Notes: generated by a model from the letters alone, not told the origin. A stretch of DNA of 64,000 nt from Rhodospirillales bacterium (GCA_025352665.1 JANXSM010000034.1:1-64000); one strand, 5' to 3'. Numbered from the stretch's first letter, positions 8,814 through 17,607 are shown. A program made the numbers and translations.

Positions 8814-8829
8814 GGAATTTATAAATTCC
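8814..8829. promoter_or_regulatory. Perfect 16-bp palindrome GGAATTTATAAATTCC
   Basis: A perfect AT-rich palindrome lies between the dehydrogenase stop and the GntR gene. Its core AATTTATAAATT recurs in weaker form upstream of dctP, which suggests a shared operator for the local regulator. Confidence 0.5.
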
Positions 8830-8834
8830 ACGCC

Positions 8835-9908
8835 CTACGCAGATTTCGCGACGAGATCGGCGATCGCCTGCCCCACTTCGCTGGTTCCCGCCTGCCCGCC
8901 CATATCGCGAGTACGCGGCCCACCATCGCGCAACAGCGTTTCGATTGCCTGCACGATGGCTGCCGCAGCGGCGGTCTCGCCCAGATGCTCCAGCATCATG
9001 GCACCTGACCAGATCTGCCCGATCGGGTTGCAGATCATCTTGCCCGCGATATCCGGCGCCGAGCCATGCACCGGCTCGAACATCGAGGGGTGCACGCGCT
9101 CTGGATTGATGTTGGCCGAGGGTGCGATGCCAATCGAGCCTGCCACGGCCGGGCCAAGATCGCTGAGGATGTCGCCGAACAGGTTGGAGCCCACCACCAC
9201 GTCGAACCAGTCGGGGTGCTGGACGAAATGGGCGCAAAGAATGTCGATGTGGAACTGGTCGGTGGCAACACCTGGGTACTGGCTGGCCATTTCGGCAAAG
9301 CGCTCGTCCCAATAAGGCATGGTGTGAATGATGCCGTTCGACTTGGTGGCCGATGTCACCTTGCGACGCGGTCGCGTCAGGGCAAGTTCGAAGGCGTATT
9401 TGATGATCCGGTCGCAGCCGATGCGAGAGAACACCGATTGTTGGGTCACGAACTCGCGCTCGGTGCCTTCGAACATGCGGCCACCGCTTGCAGAATATTC
9501 GCCCTCGGTGTTCTCGCGCACAACGTAAAAATCGATATCCGCCTCGCTACGCCCGGCCAGCGGAGTCTTCGCGCCAGGCATCAGCTTGCACGGCCGCACA
9601 TTGGCATATTGGTCAAAACCCCGACGGATCGGGATCAGCAGGCCCCACAGCGAAACATGGTCGGGCACCCCGGGCCAGCCGACCGCGCCGAGAAAGATGC
9701 TGTCGCTTTCACGCAACTTGTCCATCCCATCGGCCGGCATCATGGCACCGGTCCGGGTACAGCTTTCGCAGGACCAGTCGTAATGATCGAGCTTGAAGGA
9801 GAAGCCGAAGCGCGAAGCCGCGGCGTCCAACACGCGCAACCCCTCCGGCGTGGTTTCCTTGCCGATCCCGTCTCCGGGAATGACGGCGATGCGGTAGGTT
9901 CTGCTCAT
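8835..9908 (-). CDS. Tartrate/D-malate type beta-hydroxyacid dehydrogenase
   Basis: A member of the isocitrate/isopropylmalate dehydrogenase family of 357 residues, closest in pattern to TtuC and D-malate dehydrogenase, which oxidise and decarboxylate tartrate or D-malate with NAD+. The N-terminus IAVIPGDGIGKE, the VRENTEGEYS loop, the metal and substrate site GSNLFGDILSDLGPAVAGSIG and the NAD loop EPVHGSAPDIAGK are all intact. ATG 9908 has AGGAG upstream. It is the first gene of the minus-strand run leading into the GntR gene and TRAP cluster, suggesting that the imported compound is a hydroxyacid. Confidence 0.87.
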   Translation of the reverse strand: MSRTYRIAVIPGDGIGKETTPEGLRVLDAAASRFGFSFKLDHYDWSCESCTRTGAMMPADGMDKLRESDSIFLGAVGWPGVPDHVSLWGLLIPIRRGFDQYANVRPCKLMPGAKTPLAGRSEADIDFYVVRENTEGEYSASGGRMFEGTEREFVTQQSVFSRIGCDRIIKYAFELALTRPRRKVTSATKSNGIIHTMPYWDERFAEMASQYPGVATDQFHIDILCAHFVQHPDWFDVVVGSNLFGDILSDLGPAVAGSIGIAPSANINPERVHPSMFEPVHGSAPDIAGKMICNPIGQIWSGAMMLEHLGETAAAAAIVQAIETLLRDGGPRTRDMGGQAGTSEVGQAIADLVAKSA

Positions 9909-9973
9909 GGAGTTCTCCTGGTTTTCCGCCCGTGAAACATCGTTGTATTTCAGGGCCCGGTGGGTCGCTATAG

Positions 9974-11053
9974 TTAGAAGATGTCGAAACGCCGGCGAAT
10001 TTCCTCGGCCACGCGTCCGGCCTCATCGAGCGGCTGGCGGGCCCAGGGGCCGAGCGAATGCACGAAGGGGCGTACCTGCCCGGCCTGCACCAGCGACTCG
10101 ATGAAGGCGCGATGCCGCCTGCCCGCCTGCTCCGGCAGCGCCACATACACGGCAGCCTCGGTGGCGCAGGCCTCGGAAATCATCGAGACCGAATCGGCCG
10201 TCACCACAACCGCATCGGCGGTGGCGAGGAAACCCATATACGGGTTTTCATCGGGCTCCCCCCAGCGATACAGCACATGCATGGCCGGCCCCAGCCCGGC
10301 GGCGAGGGCTTCGGAGGCTTCGTCGCCAGTACGCCTGCTGGTGGTGGCCAGCACAGATCCGCGCAGCCCCACGGCGATCTGCGCCACCGCGCGGCCGAGA
10401 TCATGCGCTGCCGAGGGCTGCATACCGACGCGCCGCACCGGCCCACCGACCAGCAAGGCAATCCGCGGGTGCGGCAAATGCGCCAGCCGCTCACGCCACG
10501 CCAGTTCGGCCTGCGCCAGCGACAGCGGCGAAACCCGATGGGCGGCGCCGAGGATGGGAATAACATTGGGCGCATGCGCCGGCCGGTCATGGGCGGGAAT
10601 GACCAGCAGGTCGAACTGGTTGTGTCGGAACAATCCGCCAATCCCCGGCGACATGCAGTGCACGAGCTTGCAGCCATAGCGCGCGCGCAGCCAAAGTGCC
10701 ACGGGCGCCGAGCGACGGCCGGCCGAAATCACCAGGCTCGGCGCGTCCTCGGCCGAAACATCCAGGCCCGTCGGCAGGGCGCCCGGCCGCAGCTCACTGC
10801 CGGCGATGCCCATGAGCGAGCCAGCCGGCGCCAGCCCCGCCACATGCGCCTTCCAGTTCCACCGCAACGGGATACGGCGGAATGTCACGCCCAGGCGCTC
10901 CGCGATGCCGATGGCCTGCGTCGCGATGCCCGCGCGCGGATCGTCCAGAACCCAGATCACGTTCGCCCCCTTGCCAAATCCAGTTGGGGACGCAGCCCAA
11001 CTCCGTCCAGTCACAAGCGCCACGGCGCCGGCATCGCCCATCCGCGACGCCAT
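9974..11053 (-). CDS. ELM1/GtrOC1-like glycosyltransferase-fold protein
   Basis: Resembles the bacterial relatives of the plant mitochondrial fission factor ELM1: an N-terminal VIWVLDDPRAGIATQAIGIAE, a middle VISAGRRSAPVALWLRAR and a C-terminal TADSVSMISEACATE with a GT-B-like fold. The role in bacteria is not established; a nucleotide-sugar related function in the envelope is often assumed. ATG 11053 is chosen but homologs often begin close to VIWVLDD, so the first 30-odd residues are uncertain. It is divergent from pyrE, with only about 100 bases between the starts. Confidence 0.75.
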   Translation of the reverse strand: MASRMGDAGAVALVTGRSWAASPTGFGKGANVIWVLDDPRAGIATQAIGIAERLGVTFRRIPLRWNWKAHVAGLAPAGSLMGIAGSELRPGALPTGLDVSAEDAPSLVISAGRRSAPVALWLRARYGCKLVHCMSPGIGGLFRHNQFDLLVIPAHDRPAHAPNVIPILGAAHRVSPLSLAQAELAWRERLAHLPHPRIALLVGGPVRRVGMQPSAAHDLGRAVAQIAVGLRGSVLATTSRRTGDEASEALAAGLGPAMHVLYRWGEPDENPYMGFLATADAVVVTADSVSMISEACATEAAVYVALPEQAGRRHRAFIESLVQAGQVRPFVHSLGPWARQPLDEAGRVAEEIRRRFDIF

Positions 11054-11157
11054 TCGGCGCCTGTTATGGACGCCGCGTTGGCATCTCGCTACGACACCCG
11101 ACCATATCCGCAATGCAAACACACGCGGTCATACGAGACCGCGGGAAAGGGCCGAGC

Positions 11158-11910
11158 ATGTCTTCTTCCACAACCGGGCATATCACCGCCAGGGCCCCCA
11201 TGACGGATTGGGACCGCGACGCAGCCCTCACCACGGCGCGCATCCTGTTGGAGATCAAGGCCGTCAACTTCCGGCCGGAGGAGCCCTACACCTTCACCTC
11301 CGGATGGAAATCGCCGGTCTATATCGACTGCCGCCGCATCATCTATTTCCCCCGCGCGCGGGCCAAGATCTGCGAGCTGGCGGTGGAGAAGATCGGCCGC
11401 CACATCGGCTACGAAAGCATCGAGGCGGTGGCCGGCGGCGAAACCGCGGGTATTCCCTTCGCTGCCTGGATCGCCGATCGCATGGCAGCTCCCATGGCCT
11501 ATGTGCGCAAGAAGCCCAAAGGTTTCGGCCGCAACGCGCTGATCGAGGGCGATGTGCCGGAAGGCAAGCGCACACTGCTGGTGGAGGATCTGACCACCGA
11601 CGGCGGCTCCAAGATCCAGTTTGCCCGTGCGCTGCGCGAGGCTGGCGCCATCTGCAACCACACGTTCGTGGTGTTCTTCTACGGCGTGTTTCCGGGCAGC
11701 TTCGAGATGCTGAAGGAAATGGACGTGACGCTGCACCATCTCGCAACATGGTGGGATGTGCTGGAAGCCTGCAACGAGCGCCCGTATTTCGAGGAGAAGG
11801 CACTCGCCCAGGTCCGCCGCTTCCTGGAAAACCCGGTGGCCTGGTCAGCAGCCCACGGCGGCGTCGCCAGCGCAGAGGAAGCCGCCGCCCGCAAGGCCGC
11901 AAACGTATAA
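11158..11910 (+). CDS. pyrE: Orotate phosphoribosyltransferase
   Basis: Transfers phosphoribose from PRPP to orotate to make OMP in pyrimidine synthesis. The PRPP loop reads TLLVEDLTTDGGSK, and FTSGWKSPVYIDCR and YVRKKPKGFG are typical of the alphaproteobacterial form. ATG 11158 follows GGAAAGG and gives 250 residues, close to family length. The frame is open far upstream, but that part is not conserved-looking. The pair with the divergent ELM1-like gene is common in Rhodospirillales. Confidence 0.95.
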   Translation: MSSSTTGHITARAPMTDWDRDAALTTARILLEIKAVNFRPEEPYTFTSGWKSPVYIDCRRIIYFPRARAKICELAVEKIGRHIGYESIEAVAGGETAGIPFAAWIADRMAAPMAYVRKKPKGFGRNALIEGDVPEGKRTLLVEDLTTDGGSKIQFARALREAGAICNHTFVVFFYGVFPGSFEMLKEMDVTLHHLATWWDVLEACNERPYFEEKALAQVRRFLENPVAWSAAHGGVASAEEAAARKAANV

Positions 11911-12139
11911 GATTAAGACCTTCAATTCTTCGAGACTATGTCAAATCGAATTTACCGAGCTTCTGCCCGGATCACAACTTGCGCGGAACGCTCTGTGCTC
12001 TCATTCGTTCCGTTTTCTCTGTAAAAAATAACCAAATATACACCTTGCAGAACGAACCTGCCGCGTCGCAACTAGCCCGTCAACCAAGGGTTCGGCGCTT
12101 GATCCGGCCATGACTATGACGAAGACAAGGATTATTTGC

Positions 12140-12520
12140 ATGAAACGCCACCTCGCTTCGGGCATCTTGCTGCTGGCCGGCGCACTGCTCGCCACTTCCC
12201 ACAGCGCCCTTGCCGCCGACGCTGACGCCGGCCAGGGCGTATTCAAGGCACAGTGCTCGATCTGCCATGCGGTGGCGGCGGGCCGGAACATGATCGGCCC
12301 GAGCCTTGCGGGCATCGTCGGCCGCGAGACCGGCTCGGTTTCGGGCTTTCATTATTCCACCGCGAACAAGGCTGCCAAGCTGACGTGGGATGCACCGACG
12401 CTGGACCGCTATCTGACCTCGCCACGCACGGTCATTCCCGGCACCACGATGACCTATGCCGGGCTCAAGGACGATGCCAAGCGCGCCGATCTGATCGCCT
12501 ATCTGGAAACCCTCAAATAA
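12140..12520 (+). CDS. Periplasmic class I cytochrome c
   Basis: A small electron carrier of 126 residues. Residues 1-25 are a Sec signal (MKRHLASGILLLAGALLATS, then ALA), the heme motif is CSICH near residue 37, and the distal Met ligand is in PGTTMTYAGLKDD, typical of c2/c550-type cytochromes. ATG 12140 with AAGGA upstream is preferred to the ATG at 12110. A palindromic repeat lies directly downstream. It may serve the porin-like heme protein that follows, which is inference. Confidence 0.9.
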   Translation: MKRHLASGILLLAGALLATSHSALAADADAGQGVFKAQCSICHAVAAGRNMIGPSLAGIVGRETGSVSGFHYSTANKAAKLTWDAPTLDRYLTSPRTVIPGTTMTYAGLKDDAKRADLIAYLETLK

Positions 12521-12537
12521 TACCCTGAAAGATGCGT

Positions 12538-12849
12538 GGAGCGGGATGACGTCGGAAAGCCGACGTCATTTCGCTCTAAAGCAATATCGCCTGAGGTTGA
12601 ACCAACCGTGCGATAAGATTGCTCGTTGAAACAGAAGGCTGGAGCCTGAGCGCTTCGCCTACCAGAAGCGATCGGGCTCTAAAGCTTTTTCCGATCGATA
12701 GGGGATCGAAGAAAATCTCTCACCCATTGTTTTATCAAGCATCTTTATCCGATCGGTTGATTTCGAACGGTCGGATGATGCTCTAATTCTTTGTTTTATC
12801 GCGTGATTCAGACCTTTCGGTGATCCCACCTTCGGTCATCACGCTCTAA
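12538..12849. repeat. Modular palindromic repeat, copy B (four modules)
   Basis: This fills the 410-base gap between the cytochrome and the porin. Read on the minus strand it is four modules in a row, each starting AGAGC: one with GTGATGACCGAAGGTGGGAT, one with CATCATCCGACC, one with CCGATCGCTTCTGG, and a final hairpin with arms ATGACGTCGG and CCGACGTCAT. The first module is nearly identical to copy D and the last matches the hairpin of copy C. I see no gene in it. Confidence 0.85.
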
Positions 12850-12933
12850 GCGAATTGATCCTCATCAATGCGCCAAGCCCAGCGGAACGACGATAAGGCC
12901 TGAGGTGCTATCACCCTGACGGAGTATACGTTC

Positions 12934-14331
12934 ATGCTGAAACAGGCGACGCGGATGTTTACCCTTGCGGGTGGCGCCATCCTTAGCTGCGTGCTGCTGT
13001 CCGGCACCGCCCGGGCGGTGCCCAGTTTCGCAGCGCAGACCGGCCAGCCCTGTGCCTCCTGTCACATCGGCGGCTACGGGCCACAGCTTACCGCCTTCGG
13101 GCGCGCCTTCAAGATCGGCGGCTACACGCAGGCAGGTGGCGAGGGCATTTTGTCGCAGATCCCGCTTTCGGTCATGGCGCTCGGCTCCTTCACCCACACA
13201 TCGAGCGATCTACCCCAGGGCTCGATTCCACATCACTACGATGCCAACAACAACCCGGCCCTCGACCAGGTCAGCCTGTTCATCGCAGGCAGGCTCGGCG
13301 AGCACTCCGGCGGGTTCATCCAGGGCACGTATTCCAACGTCAACAACGTGGTGCATCTCGATTCGCTCGATCTGCGCCCCTACACCACCACGGTGGATGT
13401 GGGCGGCAACGAGCTGAGGCTCGGTACCACCATCAACAATGCTCCGACCATAACGGACCCCTACAACTCCACCTACGCCTGGGGATTTCCCTACAACACC
13501 TCGTCCGTGGCGCCGCTGCCGACCGCCCAGCCCATCCTGGTCAGCGGGCTTGCCGGCAATTCGACGGGGGTGACTGCTTACGCCTGGTACGATCACAGCC
13601 TGTATTTCGAAGCCGGCGGTTACCAGACACAAAGCCCTTGGCTGCTGTCCCGCCTGGGCAACAGCTACGGCGTGGGCCAGTCGCAGGGCGTCGCACCCTA
13701 TCTGCGGGCGGCCTATGAGTGGAACTGGAACGGCCAGTCCGCCCATATCGGCGCCTTGTTCCTTCAGGCCAACGCGTTCCCCCTGGCCAGCGCCCGTTTG
13801 GCGGACCGGTCCAACGGGTCCAACGGCTTCACCGATTTCGCAGTTGACGGCGGCTACGAGTTCTTCGGCGACGGCACCCACACCGTCACGACCCAAGGCA
13901 TCTATGTGCATGAGCAGCAGGACCTGAAGGCCAGCGCCGCCGCCGGCAATGCGGCCAACGGCACCGCGCTGGGATCGAGCTACGGACTGAACCAAATACG
14001 ACTGACCACGGCGTATTGGTATCAGAACACCTATGGCGCGCAGATCGGCTGGCAGAAAACCTGGGGTGCGGCGAACCCGCTGCTGAACGGCCCCCTGCCC
14101 GTTTATGGCAGCGCCAACAGCAAGCCGAACAGCAATGCCTTCATCATGGAGGCGGATTGGGTGCCGTTCGGCAAGGACGGCTCATGGGGTTCGCCCTGGG
14201 CCAATCTGAAGCTCGGGCTGCAATACACGGTCTACACCCAGTTCAACGGCGCCAGCCGGAACTATGACGGCTACGGCCGCAATGCCTCCGGCAACAACAC
14301 GCTCTATCTGCTGTCCTGGCTGGTGTTCTGA
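12934..14331 (+). CDS. Outer-membrane porin-like protein with an N-terminal heme c motif
   Basis: 465 residues with a Sec signal (to about residue 28) followed by QPCASCHIGGYG, a single CxxCH heme motif, and then about 380 residues of alternating short strands rich in Gly, Tyr and Asn ending in LYLLSWLVF, a terminal Phe as needed for barrel insertion by BAM. This suggests a beta-barrel with heme attached at its periplasmic N-terminus. The cytochrome c gene just upstream could feed it electrons. I know similar proteins annotated only as cytochrome c or hypothetical. The function is unknown; a role in electron transfer or metal handling is inference. Confidence 0.7.
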   Translation: MLKQATRMFTLAGGAILSCVLLSGTARAVPSFAAQTGQPCASCHIGGYGPQLTAFGRAFKIGGYTQAGGEGILSQIPLSVMALGSFTHTSSDLPQGSIPHHYDANNNPALDQVSLFIAGRLGEHSGGFIQGTYSNVNNVVHLDSLDLRPYTTTVDVGGNELRLGTTINNAPTITDPYNSTYAWGFPYNTSSVAPLPTAQPILVSGLAGNSTGVTAYAWYDHSLYFEAGGYQTQSPWLLSRLGNSYGVGQSQGVAPYLRAAYEWNWNGQSAHIGALFLQANAFPLASARLADRSNGSNGFTDFAVDGGYEFFGDGTHTVTTQGIYVHEQQDLKASAAAGNAANGTALGSSYGLNQIRLTTAYWYQNTYGAQIGWQKTWGAANPLLNGPLPVYGSANSKPNSNAFIMEADWVPFGKDGSWGSPWANLKLGLQYTVYTQFNGASRNYDGYGRNASGNNTLYLLSWLVF

Positions 14332-14352
14332 ATGTGTCCGACATCGGCCGTC

Positions 14353-14455
14353 AGAGCGTGATGACCGACGGTTGATTCACCGAAAGGTCTGAATCATGCG
14401 ATAAAATAACAAGCTAAAGCGGGATGACGTCACCTATCCGACGTCATCCCGCTCT
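14353..14455. repeat. Modular palindromic repeat, copy C
   Basis: Starts AGAGCGTGATGACCGACGG and contains TTCACCGAAAGGTCTGAATC. It ends with a hairpin module whose arms are AGCGGGATGACGTC and GACGTCATCCCGCT (a loop of about 11 bases). It sits between the porin stop and the EAL gene and may act as a terminator. Confidence 0.85.
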
Positions 14456-14469
14456 GGACGCTCGCCTTA

Positions 14470-15891
14470 ATGTTTGGTTTAGCCTCCTCGCCCCACACTG
14501 CATCCACGGCTGTCCCGGCCGGATGCACAGCCGATGTCAGCTCCTGCGTCGCCAGCTTCAGGAATGACACCGGTGCCCAGAGGAGACCGATTCACGACGT
14601 GACGTTCCTGCCGAACCGCCGCCGCTTCATCGCTGACCTGCAACAGATGTCGCTCGAGTACGACATCTCGCCCCACATGCTCGTGGTGGTTACCCTGGCC
14701 GATGCCACGCATTACCACGCCGTGCTGCGAGCCCTCGGCCACGGCTTTGCGGAGGACCTGCTGCGCGCCGGTGCCGGCCTGCTGCAGGCCCTGCTGCCGC
14801 CGGTCTGCGTGCTCTACCAGGTGAGCGTGCTGAGCTTCGCCTTCATCCAGTCGGTCGACGATCCCGGCCGCACACCAGCCATCGCCGTCGACCTCGCCCA
14901 TATCTTCGCCCGCCCCATCCAATGCCAGGGCATTCCCATCGCGGCCCGTGTCGGCATCGGCCTGTATCCGCTGGAAAGTCGCGGGGTCTCGCCCGCCGAC
15001 GCGCTGCGCGGGGCGCTCGCCGCCGCCCACGACAGCCGCAACCGCGCTCGCGGCATCGCCCACTTCGACCCTGCCACCGACACCGCCCAACAGCGCGCCT
15101 TCGCCCTGTTGACCGACCTGCGCGAGGCCCTCGGACGCGAGACAGCCGGCGGTGACGGACAACTTTCGCTGCACTATCAGCCACGCATCGATTTCGTCAC
15201 CGGCCGGGTCAACAGTGCTGAAATGTTGCTGCGCTGGACCCACCCACGGCTCGGCCTGATCGGCCCCGACGAGTTCATCCCGCTGGTCGAAACCACCGGC
15301 CTGATCGTGCCGCTGACCGACTGGATCCTGCTCAACGGCCTGCGCCACCTGCGCCAGTGGCGTAATGCCGGGCAGCCGTTGAAGGCCTCGGTCAACATCG
15401 CCCCGAGCAGCCTGCGCGATCCGCAGTTCGTGGAGCGGCTGGTTGGCCTCATGGACGGCTTCGCAGTCCCCGCGGCGCAACTGGAGCTCGAGTTCACCGA
15501 AGGCATGCTCGCCTCCAAGGACCCCGCCGTGCTGCGCCAGATCGAGGAGATCCGTGCCCATGGCATGGACATCGCGATCGACGATTTCGGCATCGGCTAC
15601 AGCAACATCGACTATCTCACCCGCATCCCCGCCCAGCGCCTCAAGATCGACAAAAGCTTCATCCGGCCGCTCGACCGCAGCCAACGCCACCGCGTGCTGG
15701 TGCGCAACCTGATCGCTCTGGCCCACGGCCTCGGCTACACCGTGGTGGCCGAAGGGATCGAGACCCAGGACTGCTACGACCTGCTCAAGTCATGGGACTG
15801 CGACCAGGGCCAGGGTTTCCTGATGGGACGCCCTATGCCAGAGCCGGCGTTTCGCCATTGGCTGGCATCGCAAAACGGACTGGCGGTGTGA
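14470..15891 (+). CDS. Cyclic-di-GMP phosphodiesterase (degenerate GGDEF plus EAL)
   Basis: 473 residues. The first 210 have the size and secondary pattern of a GGDEF domain but no GGDEF motif. Residues about 220-465 are an EAL domain: AEMLLRW in place of EAL (catalytic Glu kept), NIAPSSL, LEFTEG, the metal pair in DIAIDDFGIGYSN, the lysine in RLKIDKSFI, EGIET and GQGFLMGRPM. Catalytic residues are thus present and c-di-GMP hydrolysis is likely, with the N-terminal domain a possible GTP sensor. No transmembrane segment is seen, so it should be cytosolic. The start follows a repeat and lacks a clear ribosome site. Confidence 0.86.
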   Translation: MFGLASSPHTASTAVPAGCTADVSSCVASFRNDTGAQRRPIHDVTFLPNRRRFIADLQQMSLEYDISPHMLVVVTLADATHYHAVLRALGHGFAEDLLRAGAGLLQALLPPVCVLYQVSVLSFAFIQSVDDPGRTPAIAVDLAHIFARPIQCQGIPIAARVGIGLYPLESRGVSPADALRGALAAAHDSRNRARGIAHFDPATDTAQQRAFALLTDLREALGRETAGGDGQLSLHYQPRIDFVTGRVNSAEMLLRWTHPRLGLIGPDEFIPLVETTGLIVPLTDWILLNGLRHLRQWRNAGQPLKASVNIAPSSLRDPQFVERLVGLMDGFAVPAAQLELEFTEGMLASKDPAVLRQIEEIRAHGMDIAIDDFGIGYSNIDYLTRIPAQRLKIDKSFIRPLDRSQRHRVLVRNLIALAHGLGYTVVAEGIETQDCYDLLKSWDCDQGQGFLMGRPMPEPAFRHWLASQNGLAV

Positions 15892-15895
15892 TCTC

Positions 15896-16000
15896 TCAGC
15901 CTGGCGCGGATCCCACCGCCGTGGGGCGCCTGGGATCGGCGCTCCAGGCCGACCATGATCCGACATACACGGATGCTGCAATGCCAAGGATCGCCCACAT
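15896..16000 (-). CDS. Possible 34-residue membrane peptide
   Basis: In the otherwise empty stretch after the EAL gene, ATG 16000 opens a frame of 34 codons with one hydrophobic segment (MWAILGIAASVYVGSW). GAGG lies about 16 bases upstream, better placed for an in-frame GTG GTG pair just before. There is no homology I can name; chance is a real possibility. I see nothing else between 15892 and 16160. Confidence 0.25.
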   Translation of the reverse strand: MWAILGIAASVYVGSWSAWSADPRRPTAVGSAPG

Positions 16001-16163
16001 CGCCACCACACGGGTTCCGCCTCGAATACCCCAGGCCCGGCAGCTTTGCCTGCATTATTGCCACGTCTGGCAGTGGCCAGCGGCCTTGGGTGGGATGCGC
16101 GTGCGCCAACCGATTCTCGGCAAGGCCGGTGTCGATGGCGCCAGGCAGCCGTGGTGCCGTTCC

Positions 16164-16228
16164 AGCTCTTTGTTTTATCGCGTGATTCAGACCTTTCGGT
16201 GATTCCACCTTCGGTCATCACGCTCTAA
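16164..16228. repeat. Modular palindromic repeat, copy D (single module)
   Basis: Carries GTTTTATCGCGTGATTCAG, ACCTTTCGGTGAT and CACCTTCGGTCATCACGCTC in turn, nearly identical to the right end of copy B. Its terminal CTCTAA supplies the stop codon for the small minus-strand frame next to it. Confidence 0.88.
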
Positions 16229-16350
16229 GGCGGCGTTTGGCTCGTATCGGCCGCGCGCACGGCGAGAACGACGATGGTCCACCCCAAGGCCAGCGCGCCA
16301 GACAAGGCGGCCCGGGTAATGATGACGGTAGCGTGCAGGTCGCTGGTCAT
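16225..16350 (-). CDS. Small single-span membrane protein
   Basis: 41 residues from ATG 16350, with GAGAAG 8 bases upstream. One hydrophobic helix (AALSGALALGWTIVVLAVRA) and a short polar tail are seen. The stop lies inside repeat copy D, so the original C-terminus may have been longer. It is divergent from the aminotransferase gene. I do not recognise a family. Confidence 0.42.
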   Translation of the reverse strand: MTSDLHATVIITRAALSGALALGWTIVVLAVRAADTSQTPP

Positions 16351-16385
16351 GCGGGTGCTTCTCGCAGTTGAAGGTCGGCTTTAGA

Positions 16386-17555
16386 ATGTCGGGTGAGATA
16401 CCAACACAGGGTGGACGCGGCAGCATGGGGCATGATTTCGAGGTGGCCATCGAGCGTCGGGGCACCGACAGCAAGAAATGGAGCCGTTACCCCACCGACG
16501 TGCTGCCTCTCTGGGTCGCCGACAGTGATTTTGCGGTGGCGCCAGCGATCACAGCGGCTCTGGCCGAACGCATCGCGCACCCTGTGTTCGGCTACGCGAC
16601 GCCCACCGATGCTCTGCGCAAGCAACTGGTGGCGAGTCTCGCTGCCAACTACGGCTGGCAGATCGCACCCGATGACCTGCTGTTCCTGCCCGGCGTGGAG
16701 CCAGGCATCAACATGACCCTGCGCGCCATGCTGTCACCTGGCGATGGCGTGGTGGTGCAGACCCCGATGTACCAGCCGATCCTCGAAGCGCCTGGCCACT
16801 GGGGACTGCGGCGAATCGACGTGCCGCTGCAAGACGGCATCGCAGGCCTTCGCCCTGCCCTCGGCCAGGCGAAGGCGCTGCTGTTCTGCAATCCGCACAA
16901 CCCGATCGGCAAGGTGTTCGACCGGACCGAGCTCACCGACATCGCCGCCGCCTGCGAGGCAGCCGACACGCTGGTGATTTCTGACGAAATCCATTGCGAC
17001 CTGCTGTTCGACGGCCGTCGCCACGTGCCGCTCGCTTCGCTTGGAGGAGCGATTGCGCAGCGCACGGTCACGCTGATGTCGGCGAGCAAGGCTTATAATG
17101 TGGCCGGCCTCAAAACCGCCTTCGCCATCATCGCCAACCCAGCGCTACGGGCAAGTGTCGCCGGGGCCAAGCTTGGCATGGTCGACAGCGTGAACGCGCT
17201 CGGACTGGCCGCGACCCAGGCCGCCTATGCCGAGGGCGAGGAATGGCTGCGCGGGCAGATCGCCTATCTGCAGGACAATCGCGACTGGCTGCTGCAGGCA
17301 GTGCGCACCCGTTTGCCCGGCGTTGCCATGCACGCGCCCGAGGGCACCTATCTCGCCTGGCTCGACTGTTCGAAGCTTCGCCTGAACCGTGATCCGCAAC
17401 GCTTCTTCCTCGATGTCGCGCGCGTAGGCCTCAGTTCGGGCGATGAGTTCGGACCCCTCGGTCGCTGTTGCGTCAGGCTCAATTTCGGCTGCACCCGCGC
17501 CACGCTGGAGGAGGCGGTGCGCCGGATGGCCCAGGCGATCGCCAGCTTGACCTAG
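16386..17555 (+). CDS. patB: PatB/MalY-type cystathionine beta-lyase
   Basis: A PLP-dependent fold type I enzyme that cleaves C-S bonds of cystathionine or cysteine conjugates, releasing a thiol, ammonia and pyruvate. The N-terminal LPLWVADSDFAVAPAI is the PatB signature. NPHNPIGKVF and VISDEIHCDLLF hold the cofactor and TLMSASKAYNVAGLKTAF carries the Schiff-base lysine. ATG 16386 gives about 389 residues, near family size; TTG 16368 and ATG 16425 are alternatives. It precedes a peptide-type ABC importer and an amidase, suggesting salvage of a sulfur-containing peptide or amide. Confidence 0.9.
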   Translation: MSGEIPTQGGRGSMGHDFEVAIERRGTDSKKWSRYPTDVLPLWVADSDFAVAPAITAALAERIAHPVFGYATPTDALRKQLVASLAANYGWQIAPDDLLFLPGVEPGINMTLRAMLSPGDGVVVQTPMYQPILEAPGHWGLRRIDVPLQDGIAGLRPALGQAKALLFCNPHNPIGKVFDRTELTDIAAACEAADTLVISDEIHCDLLFDGRRHVPLASLGGAIAQRTVTLMSASKAYNVAGLKTAFAIIANPALRASVAGAKLGMVDSVNALGLAATQAAYAEGEEWLRGQIAYLQDNRDWLLQAVRTRLPGVAMHAPEGTYLAWLDCSKLRLNRDPQRFFLDVARVGLSSGDEFGPLGRCCVRLNFGCTRATLEEAVRRMAQAIASLT

Positions 17556-17607
17556 CCAGATCACGATGCTGTTGTTTCGCACACATAAAATATTCGGGTG
17601 GTTCCGC

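Noticed and set aside
14479-15726. A 415-codon minus-strand frame antisense to the EAL gene
   Set aside because: The plus strand has all EAL motifs; this frame shows only high-GC shadow composition.
15792-16202. A 136-codon plus-strand frame after the EAL gene
   Set aside because: It begins inside the EAL gene in another frame, has no domain pattern and runs into repeat copy D.
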